Below, one piece after another: positions 55,669-64,000 of a stretch of 64,000 nucleotides of DNA. Where the stretch lies: positions 31,269,652 to 31,333,651 of the forward strand of contig OZ034977.1 of assembly GCA_964030785.1 (NCBI GenBank), read 5' to 3'. How positions within the stretch are numbered: position 1 is the first letter of the stretch; every line of letters starts with the position of its first letter. Source of the stretch: Siderastrea siderea (lineage: Eukaryota > Cnidaria > Anthozoa > Scleractinia > Rhizangiidae). The notes under the pieces were generated by a model, which saw nothing but the letters and a program-made list of their open reading frames with translations, did not search any database and had not been told where the DNA came from. Position numbers and translations under genes: made by a program.

Positions 55669-58600
55669 TAAAAAGTTCCACTGGGATATGATCAAAATGG
55701 AAATACGAAGTTTCACCTTATTTTACTCAAAAAAGCTTGCTTTTCAGCGCAGAAATGAGGAAGAATTGTTGCAAAACGAACTATGTAATCTACAAAAGAA
55801 ATTAAGTCTGGATCCATCGCAGGAGAATGTGACTGAATTTTACAATTTAAAATTCAAATTAAATAAATTGTCTCTGCTTAAAACCAAGGGGGCGATGGTG
55901 CGGAGTAGAGCTCGCTGGTGCGAACAGAGTGAGCGCAACTCCAAATACTTTTATCGCCTGGAAAGGAGAAATCATAGTACTAAATACATAACGGAGCTAA
56001 GGCTACCGAACAAAACCACGATAACTGAGCCTCAAGAAATCTTAAATGAGGAGTATCGTTTCTACAAAGAGCTTTACTCTTCCACGGGGGTGAGTCCTGG
56101 CGACGAGCAGTTCAACTTCTTCTTTAATAACCCAGCGCTACCTAAAATATCTGAAGTTCAAAAGCAATCATGTGAAGGTCTTCTCACAAAAGATGAGTGT
56201 CTTTCGTCTCTGAAGCAAATGGCCAAAAACAAATCGCCCCGTACGGATGGCCTTTCGGCTGAGTTTTATTTAACGTTCTGGGATGATTTGGGCCAAGAAC
56301 TTGTTGACAGTCTAAATTATGCTTTTGAGTGTGGCGAATTGGCCATTTCCCAAAGAAGAGGGATTATTACCCTTATCCAGAAGAAAGACAAGGACAAAAC
56401 GTTACTTGAAAACTGGAGGCCGATTTCCCTGCTGAATACTGATTATAAAATCGCTACCAGAGCAATAGCTTCAAGATTATCCAAAATCCTGCCCTGCATC
56501 ATCCACAGTGATCAAACAGGTTATGTCAAAAAACGCTTTATTGGGCAAAATGTTCGTTTGATTTCGGACATATTGGAGCATTGTCAAAATCTAAATATCC
56601 CCGGTATCGCTTTATTTTTGGATTTCAAAAAGGCGTTTGACAGTATTGAATGGGACTTTTTAATCAAGGCTCTAGAAACGTTCGGTTTCGGGAATATGCT
56701 GGTGAAATGGATCAAAACGGTTTACACGAAGCCAGAAAGTTGCGTTACAAACAATGGCTTTGCAACACCTTTTTTTTCGTTGGAACGCGGAGTGAGACAG
56801 GGGTGCCCCCTTTCCGGAATTCTGTTTGCTATTGCCGTTGAGCTTCTAGCATGTGCCATTAGAAGTGATAAATCAATAAAGGGTTTATCGATAAACTCTA
56901 ACGAATTCAAGCTATCCCAATATGCACATCACACTACCTGTTTTGTCAGGGATACTATATCGGCTAGCAGTCTGTTTAAAAAACTGAATCTCTTCAGGCT
57001 CTGCTCGGGGCTTGAGTTAAATACGTCCAAAACCGAAGCACTATGGTTAGGCTCATATAAACACAGAACTGATAATCCCTTCGGTATACGCTGGCCAAAA
57101 GATTATGTAAATGCGCTTGCATTTGTTTTTCGAGTGACGAGAACATTTCTTACAGTAAAAACTTACAACCTAAATTGATTTCCTTGGAAAAGTGCCTTAG
57201 CGTGTGGTCCTCCAGAGACTTGACGCTTTATGGGAAAATTAACATAGTAAAATCCCTAGCACTCTCTAAATTAACCTTTGTTACAACCGTTCTCCCTATT
57301 CCTAAAGAGTTCATAACTAGGGTAAATAAGCAAATTGTAGGTTTCGTCTGGAGCCAAAAGAATCCCAAGATTAAAAAGACGACCATGATTGGAGATAGAA
57401 AAAAAGGAGGATTAGGTATGCCTGATTTTGAAGTGATTAATAATGCAAGTAAAGCAGTCTGGGTGAAGCGATTATTAGCTCCCGAGTGTGCTACATGGAA
57501 ACTGCTACCTTTCGATTACTTTTAAAGAGACGTTGGAGGGGAACTGTTATTTGAGTGCAATTTCTCACTTAAAACTCTTCCGTTGGTACCTTGCTTACCA
57601 TCATTTTACAGGGATATGCTTGATGCCTGGCATCAGATTGTGACTCGAACACCCTCCACAAAGACCGATTTAGAGAATGAAATCCTTTGGAATAACCAAC
57701 ACATAACAATTGCAGGAAAATCAGTTTTCTATCGGTCGTGGTTCGAAGCCGGAGTTAAGTATATAAAAGAATTGATAAGCAAGGATGGAAAATTTATCTC
57801 GTTGAATGCATTCCAGCGCACCTTTGGCATAAAGACAAACTTCTTACAATACTTAGGACTATTAAATGCTATCCCTATGTCTTGGAAAAAGACGCTCAAA
57901 GCTAGTAACAACGAAGAAGTTACAAAAAACGGTGGTAAAAGTCCTATCGTTGGTATACAGGATATTTCAAGCAAGAAATGTAGAATCGAAATGGCAAAAA
58001 AAATTTGTCAGAAGCCTACCTCTGAAGTCAGACTTGAAAAAGCAGGTTTTGCTACTCAAGAAATCGCTTGCATTTATGAGCTTCCTTTTAAGCTAACTTC
58101 AGACGTCAGATTGGCAATGTTTCAATTTAAAATTAATCACAACATCTTGTACACAAAAAGCAGGTTCTTCAGAGATAGGTTAGCTGAAGATGACAAATGT
58201 TACCTTTGCAATCTCAGACAAACGCTAATACACCTCTTTGTAGAATGTCATTACACCAAACTATTTTGGTCTGATTTTGCATATTGGTGGAATTCTAAGA
58301 ATGATGTACAGATCAGCCTTCGGGAACGCGATATCCTATATGCCCTTAAACGGCAAAAAAGATTATTTCAAGGCATCAACTACTGTCTACTAGTAGCCAA
58401 ACAGTACATTTATGTTGCAGCTAAAAATGAAGACCCTTTTTGTTTTAGCGGTTATTTGGCTTTTTTGAAAAATAAGCTTGAAATAGACAAGACGCAGATC
58501 CGAGACCTTGTTTCTATTTAGAGCACCTAACTGTCTATGTAATTTACTGTTTTTTTTCTTTAGTTGATTTGTTTTTAGTGTATTTGTAGCTATCTATTAG

Positions 58601-58732
58601 TTCATGTTTTTATTTTTTTATTTATTTATTTATTTTTATTTTTTTTTAATTTTATTTATTATTCTTTTTTATTGTAATGCAGATGTAAACTATTTGTGGT
58701 GGTTAAATAAAGTATGGTTATTAAAAAAAAAA
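55669..58732 (+). mobile_element. 5'-truncated L1/Tx1-type LINE with poly(A) tail
   Basis: The insertion starts inside ORF2, just before the reverse transcriptase domain, so ORF1 and the endonuclease are absent. It ends with GTTAAATAAAGTATGG, a possible polyadenylation signal, and a poly(A) run (about 58722-58733). The 12 bp duplication flanks it exactly. Together with the fragment at 33485 it shows that this LINE group has been active in the lineage. Confidence 0.93.
55688..58521 (+). pseudogene. LINE ORF2 remnant: reverse transcriptase and C-terminal knuckle
   Basis: Frame 55688-57178 has RARWCEQSERNSKYFYRLER, NKSPRTDGLSAEFY, NWRPISLLNTDYKI, FLDFKKAFDSIEW (first catalytic Asp intact) and GVRQGCPLSGILF. 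Where the YADD box is expected it reads YAHH (56921-56932), so both catalytic aspartates are replaced. The frame shifts at about 57110-57170; the new frame (57175 on) has WSSRDLTLYGKINIVKSLAL and RKKGGLGMPDF, stops at TAA 57523-57525, and continues in the same frame from 57583 to 58521. The C-terminus has a knuckle CYLCNLRQTLIHLFVECH followed by KLFWSDFAYWWN. Reverse transcription would have been its role; this copy is dead. Confidence 0.92.
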
Positions 58733-58744
58733 AGCATGCATTAT

Positions 58745-60241
58745 CCTCTGATTTGTTAGCAAGCTAGGAAGAGGTTTATATTTTCTCTGCTCTAAATTAT
58801 AAATATCTATAGCGCATGGACCTTGCTCTACCGTGGTAAAGAGAAAACAGCCAGTGACGGGTCACGTTCGTTGGTTACGGCGCTAATCGCGGCTATACAA
58901 ATGCAACTTGGTAAGTTTACTCGATTTTATCACCCTGGGATTAGATTTAAAACCTGGAAATGTAACTTGCTATCTTCCTTGTGTACTTATAACTAACCCA
59001 GAGGATAATGCCCTTAAACTGAAAAAAAGTAAGACAACACAGCAAACAAACTGATCCTTACGGTGGAGAAAAGACAGAGTCAAGAAAAACAAAATTCTCA
59101 CAGTCGCCCTTGAAGCTTCACACCTCGCCCAACTGATCATTATCCCGACAATTTTTCAGCCTCTGGCAACACCTATCGCCATGTGATGTCTTTCGTCCAA
59201 TAAACTTGGGCAAAAATTAATCAGTGGGTAACAAAAGCTCATATTCAGCGAGTAGGGAAGTGGTGCAAAACAAGCTCCTTTTCAATTCAAAAGACCGTTT
59301 TTACACTGTTAAAACATTTCTGATAATCCAAGTATTGTCCATATGATAAAGCAATTATTCCAGCCATCTCGTCCCACATAGCCCATGGTTAACTCTGCGC
59401 AAACACGGCTCAATTACGTGGAACCTAAAGACATTTACCTCAAAACAAATACCTAAACCGACAATTAACTAACTGACTGACTGACTGAGACTGACCGAAC
59501 AAACAAATAAAATAAAATACCACTTTATGATTTTTTAATGACTTTTCTGAAATATAATCTGTTATTAAATCATACACCACATTTCCTAGAATAATTGAAG
59601 CTCTCGTAATACTCAATTGCTACTGAAAGTTACATGGATAGATAGATAATCGCCCAAATACCGGCTGTTATTCGAGAAAAACATGGCGTACACCTGTGAA
59701 TATCATTCATACAGCATACATGTGTTCGTTGTCACGATATTTTAAAACTGCATCGGCCACTTTAGAAACAAGTAAAGCACTGGGTAAGAGTTTTAACATT
59801 TAATCGATTGACTGAAATTAATTTCATTATCCCATAAAGCAACTCAATGTAGCACTCCTGCCAAGCTTGGAATCAACCCACAAAAGTCAGACAAACTACA
59901 GATTTTGTACGGCTGTGGGAGAGGCAAGGGTGACAAGCTTTTCAAAATAAAAACGTCCATATGGGATTTTGATTTTTCACTATATTTGGAAACTTGTCGA
60001 AGTTCAGTAACTCTTCGTCCAAAGGTTCTCAAACCTGACAAGGTCGGTAATTCTTACGTGCTCTTTCATGTGAGCAACTAACTCTTTGTTATTTATCAAT
60101 TTCCGCTATATTTGTATTTTTACCGAGACCCCTTCATCTTTCTAAAGTGGCGAGCTAGAAGCCTGCCAGAAAGTAATTAAAGAAATACTTTCATGTTGAA
60201 TCAACAATTATTCCACGAGCGCCTGTTGGACTGATACGAGG
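58745..60241. other. Gene-free stretch right of the LINE
   Basis: No conserved exon was found. At 58900-58917 an ATGCAACTTG directly followed by GTAAGTTT could be a first coding exon with a donor site, but no partner exon was recognised downstream, so it is not called. A (ACTG)n-like run is near 59470-59490. The rest shows nothing I can name. Confidence 0.4.
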
Positions 60242-60774
60242 TGATAAGAGGGTCCTGAAGGGTAAAATGAGAACTGGGATTGGCCTGTTTTTGTCCTGGG
60301 AAAATGGGATTTAGGTCACTGGGACTGGGAGAAAAAATTGTAAAAATGGGAATGGGATAAATATTTTGTAACCATGACCAGTCGAGACATCACTTATTTC
60401 CTAGGGTTGAGACATAAAAAAATTGTTTAAGCACCTTGTTCGTGTCAAGTTTTAGCATGTTTAGCCATCATGTTTCATTTTCCCCCGAATGGTCTCGATT
60501 TGCGGTCAACGATATTTGTGTACAGCGGTGCGTCTAAAGCCAAAAGTCTACAGGACATGCGTATTTCTTTGATACAAACAACTTGGCGGAAGAAACGGCG
60601 CTCTGGTGCAATACTTGCACTGTTGTCGTGGAAGTTAAGTACTTTTCTACTCAAAATGTTGTCATACACACCGAGAACTGTAAACTGGAATTACCATTTT
60701 GTTGTTTTATTTTTTTCTTACTTTTGCAATGTATTGTAATATCTGTAGCACCTTTTTCGAATAGTGCAAAAAAT

Positions 60775-60810
60775 AAAAAATCTGAAATCTGAAATCTGAA
60801 ATCTTGTTCA
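60775..60810. repeat. Short tandem repeat AAATCTG, possible LINE 3' tail
   Basis: AATAAAAAATCTGAAATC then two further TCTGAAA units. Short 7-mer tandem tails are typical of CR1/L2-like LINEs; a truncated insertion inside the larger element is possible, but no coding part was recognised. Confidence 0.4.
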
Positions 60811-60969
60811 ACGACCCAGATGGAGAGGAATATTCGTAGAATGTGTGGCATAGAGGAATCGAGTAGACGAAGAGGATTTGCAGATTTTGCTGTCGAAGTG
60901 TTTTACATCGACTTCATTGAGGTGGGAAGTTCACGAAAAGCCTCCTTCGTCCTTAGAACTAAAGATTAA

Positions 60970-61305
60970 TTGGAAATGTTCCAGAAGAGTTCGTGCACTT
61001 CACTTTCTGTTAGAGTCATTCAACGTGCAGTCACATTTCAGAAAGGCTCTGTAAATAACGTGTTACAACAGAACTTGCCGTCTGTGCCAAAAACGAACGA
61101 CCCACAGCCATCTACTTCATCGGAAAGTCAACCGCAGAAGAAGAAGTGGGCAGCAGCGTACTACACACATCCAAATTCATATTACAAACTGGAAACATCA
61201 CATGCAGTTTCCTTACCTAGCATCAAAATTCCAAAGCCAACCTCACAGGAGATAACCAGAAACGAGGAAGCTGAAATGAGGGCGTGGGCTAAAATGCATG
61301 GTTAA
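60970..61305 (+). CDS. Hypothetical ORF (111 codons) inside the TGATAA element
   Basis: I do not recognise this protein. It has a TFQKGSVNNVLQQN stretch, a serine/proline linker (TNDPQPSTSSESQPQKKK), then KWAAAYYTHPNSYYKLETSH and an end rich in acidic residues (NEEAEMRAWAKMHG). A second piece at about 61425-61630 in another frame reads SASDSDSDSEEE and then IRTLTSRMTDFLQAG before a stop. Lying inside an inverted-repeat element, both may be remnants of its transposase or of a captured gene. No catalytic motif is visible. Confidence 0.3.
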   Translation: MEMFQKSSCTSLSVRVIQRAVTFQKGSVNNVLQQNLPSVPKTNDPQPSTSSESQPQKKKWAAAYYTHPNSYYKLETSHAVSLPSIKIPKPTSQEITRNEEAEMRAWAKMHG

Positions 61306-61950
61306 TTCGTCAGACAACGAAATGTAAGACAAGATAACACAATGGACATGGCGGGCACTTTGCCTCTGAACTTATATGAAACTGAAACGGTCCTGAAACA
61401 AGTGATCAGCCCCGTAACTCAGATGAGGATGTCAGTTTACCACCAAAGTCTCCTAACAACGAAGAGGTAGACGGCTTTAGTGCTAGTGACAGTGACAGTG
61501 ACTCCGAAGAAGAGGTAGTCAGCGCTCTTGAAACAACACTGAGAATGATCCGTCCGACCAGGCTTGGAAGAATAAGAACACTTACAAGTCGAATGACTGA
61601 TTTCCTGCAGGCAGGAATGACAGGAATGTGAAGTGGTATGAACTTGTTACCTAAATAATCACTATAACTTCCCTACTTGCTCGTTTTACCAGTCTAAACG
61701 GATCCTACCGTCTTCAGAACATCTTCGCAAATCCTCGTGAATTTTTGGGCCTACGTTGGGTCGTATTTAGAAGCGGTAATATTGCGGATGCTAAGAGAAA
61801 AGAGCTGGTTTGTATGACACTGGGATTTTTTCTGAATTCTGCTAATGGGAATGGGATTTGAATACTGGGAAGTGGGATTTGAAAAAAAACTGGGCTGGGA
61901 AATGGGATCGGTACCCCCCCCCCCCCCCCCCCTTCAGGACCCTCTGATAA

Positions 61951-63737
61951 ACAACCAGCAAGGCACGTGGCGTCAAGTTAGTTGGAATCATCTTATATCC
62001 AACAAGCACGACTATCAAATTCTGACACATTCGAGTGGAAATTTTTTTAGGCTCAAAGTCGACAAATATTCCGCACACGTTATGTTTCGATCTCCTTGCC
62101 TAGCTTTACCAAATTGCGATAAGGTCTAAAAACTTACTTTGCTGACATCGAGCTTACGCATAAAAAAACTGCATTCTGATTGGTGCATACTGCGCTCTAA
62201 GTGGTTATCAACTATACTCGAAATCCTTTACAAGTCGTACAGCCATTCATCACTAATGAAATTGCATTGTTTGCATAGCTAATTGGACAAAGGATATATT
62301 TTTACTAGTGTGGTCACGCCAATTGGATTTGTTTATACTTACGATATAAATTTCGCCAACCCAATTCACGAAAAAAAACTTAGTGAATGAATAACTTTAT
62401 TTAAGTGTCAGGGTGGGTATTTAGCTTGTGACAGCTAATTGGGGACACTCTACTACTTAAAGTAAAAAAAAAAAATTAAAATATACATTTAAAAATTACA
62501 ATATTTTACTATATTAAAATTAGGGGGAATGAATAAGAATAGGGATAGGTCGTTTAAAAAACGGTTTCTAAACTCACAAATACATTATTATACTTAACTA
62601 AGGAACAATTAAAAAGATAAAAATGAAGTGAGTACCAATAAGACAAGTAATTTTCGTTATGGAAAGTGCCCTGTACAATTTATGTTCACTCGTTGAAGCA
62701 ATCAGAAAACCTACTAGTTTGCTGCGTTGCGTCTCATTCGGCGTTCCCTGATTCTGAAATCACATACATTAAAATTCTTAATTAGGGATTCGTATTAAGT
62801 AACCTAAATATGGTTGTTAATTCCGATTAAGATTATACGTAGCAGCTGGAACAAATATCTAAAACAAAGATCAATCCATGTTTGTTTACACCCCGAATGA
62901 TCAGCCAGCTGCTATACAGGACAAAAGCTAAGTTCGCTTTAATGGAGCGTACAATCTGCATTCAGATTCAGACTGCAATCTGATCGACCCCAGTCCGTAA
63001 ATGAATCGTACTGTCTTCAATTTGTTTTTTTTTTACTCGCATAAATGGAATGGAAACCGCCTTAACCAGAATTTTTTATCCCAAAGTCCGGACTTAGATT
63101 GGCTTCAGGAAACGCGACGAAATACAAGAAATGAACGAGTGCAACTTGCTCTAGCTTATGCAGTAGGAAATCTGATTTGTTACCAGTAAAAAGCGACTGA
63201 CTCTTGTGTTACTTTTAAATGAATCAAGAATTAAAACTTCTGCGAAACTACTACAATAAGACAAACTACATTTTCGCCTTCTTACTTGAGATTCACTCGT
63301 TTAGAAACCCTGACGCTCTTTGCAGAATTACTTTCACTAGCTTCTAGTTTAAAACTGTTACAGCAACACGGGCCATAATATTTAAATTTAAACCAAAAAA
63401 TGACTTATTTCTACAGAAATAATTGTAGAGCTAAAACTTTCATAAATGTAACGTAGTTCATGAAAATTTTACCAAAGTTGTACTTACTGGATTATATCCA
63501 CACAATATTGTTATTTCTTAGGTTAGTTTTAAAAATTAATATCTTATCTCTTAAATGGTTGAAGCAACCACCCTAGCTAGACATATTTTGTGTATATTTT
63601 GTTAAAATACGGATGTGATCTACATTAGTTAGAAGGAAGACCACCACAATTATTTTAGCTACACCTGTGACATGCGTGACGCATCAGGTGTGTCACGCCA
63701 CACGATTAGGTTCCCTTTGTCCTAGCATCGACTAAGT
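61951..63737. other. Gene-free stretch before the right-edge exon
   Basis: AT-rich DNA without recognised exons or repeats. The minus strand at 62755-62605 is open for about 50 codons behind an AG acceptor-like site but shows no family motif. The hairpin-like CGTGACGCATCAGGTGTGTCACG at 63675-63697 is the only local structure noted; it lies about 40 bases downstream of the terminal exon's stop and could be in its 3' UTR. Confidence 0.4.
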
Positions 63738-63884
63738 TCACAGAATACTGCATCCACAGCAACACTTCTGGGGGTAGTCTGGTGCGTACACCTTGTGGTC
63801 ATGGCCGTACACCCAGAAGCGACTTGACAACTCCTTCCACTGGTAGTGGACCTCGGATACAGGCACCGCTCGCAGGACTTGACG
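63738..63884 (-). CDS. Probable terminal exon of an unknown gene, cysteine-rich C-terminus
   Basis: Behind a good acceptor (TGTGCTCTAG, minus strand) a phase-0 reading gives 48 residues and TGA at 63738-63740. It contains VSEVHYQWKELSSRFWVYGH, DHKVYAPDYPQK and ends CCCGCSIL. The aromatic-rich SRFWVYGHDHKVYAPDYP looks like constrained protein, unlike the competing longer ORF in another frame on the same strand (63964-63722). The last four residues fit a CaaX prenylation box, and neighbouring cysteines could be palmitoylated; that is inference. I do not recognise the family. The upstream exons would be right of the window. Confidence 0.5.
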   Translation of the reverse strand, partial: RQVLRAVPVSEVHYQWKELSSRFWVYGHDHKVYAPDYPQKCCCGCSIL

Positions 63885-64000
63885 CTAGAGCACAAAAGAG
63901 TAACACAACTCGTACTGTCACGCCATCTTGAAATGTCAAGCTTTTCCAAAGTGCAGTCACACAAGCTTAATGTTTCTCAGAACTTGCATCACAACAATGA

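Larger units (their letters stand above)
60248..61944. mobile_element. 1.7 kb inverted-repeat element with TGATAA duplication, superfamily unknown
   Basis: Left end GAGGGTCCTGAAGGG; right end is its exact complement (CCCTTCAGGACCCTC apart from the length of the C run). TGATAA lies immediately outside both ends (60242-60247 and 61945-61950). Subterminal sequence near both ends repeats ACTGGGA and AATGGGAT. Inside are an ORF of 111 codons, an acidic frame near 61450, and a LINE-like tail with three TCTGAAA units near 60780. A 6 bp duplication is unusual; IS3EU-type elements have 6 bp, but I see no matching transposase. Confidence 0.75.

Noticed and set aside
58900..58917. ATGCAACTTG followed by GTAAGT, possible first exon
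   Set aside because: No downstream exon could be matched.
63722..63964. 80-codon minus-strand ORF, cysteine-rich
   Set aside because: The competing frame on the same strand has a clear splice acceptor and a better structured peptide; this ORF is probably its shadow.

Overview
This looks like nuclear DNA of an anthozoan cnidarian, most likely a stony coral. The basis is the mix seen: intron-rich metazoan genes with GT-AG introns, a large intronless class C GPCR, and a dense load of MITEs, tRNA-derived SINEs, L1/Tx1-type LINEs, a BEL/Pao LTR element, and Kolobok and Crypton remnants. I cannot name the species. Nothing prokaryotic, plasmid-like or CRISPR-like is present.

Five host genes can be assembled. 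(1) ISY1 (spliceosome, minus strand) runs from 15170 leftwards to its last visible exon at 2277; its C-terminus is probably left of the window. (2) NDUFA12 (complex I subunit, plus strand, 15460-15876) is intronless and starts about 290 bp from ISY1, head to head. (3) A metabotropic glutamate receptor-like class C GPCR (minus, 20550-24185) is a single exon. (4) A PRR11-like proline-rich, coiled-coil gene (plus, 32246-35901) has four firm exons and one doubtful one. (5) TIMMDC1 (complex I assembly factor, minus, 37720-53218) has seven exons that join in perfect phase; its 8.5 kb fourth intron holds a Crypton-like remnant and a complete but dead BEL/Pao retrotransposon. A probable terminal exon of an unknown minus-strand gene sits at 63738-63884, at the right edge.

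The rest is mostly mobile DNA. From left to right: a SINE array in an ISY1 intron, several MITE families (one with four copies and TTA-like target duplications), a 38 bp perfect palindrome and a degenerate minisatellite before the GPCR, a LINE fragment in the PRR11-like gene, the Crypton and BEL/Pao insertions, a Kolobok element with TTAA duplications about 300 bp upstream of the TIMMDC1 start, a 3 kb 5'-truncated LINE with a 12 bp target duplication and an altered catalytic box, and a 1.7 kb inverted-repeat element with a 6 bp TGATAA duplication that I cannot place in a superfamily.

Two genes serve mitochondrial complex I (NDUFA12 as a subunit, TIMMDC1 as an assembly factor), but nothing shows co-regulation. 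The best candidates for something undescribed are the TGATAA element, the palindrome-ended Crypton-like family, and the MITE family with the internal GGGAATTTGAAC motif.
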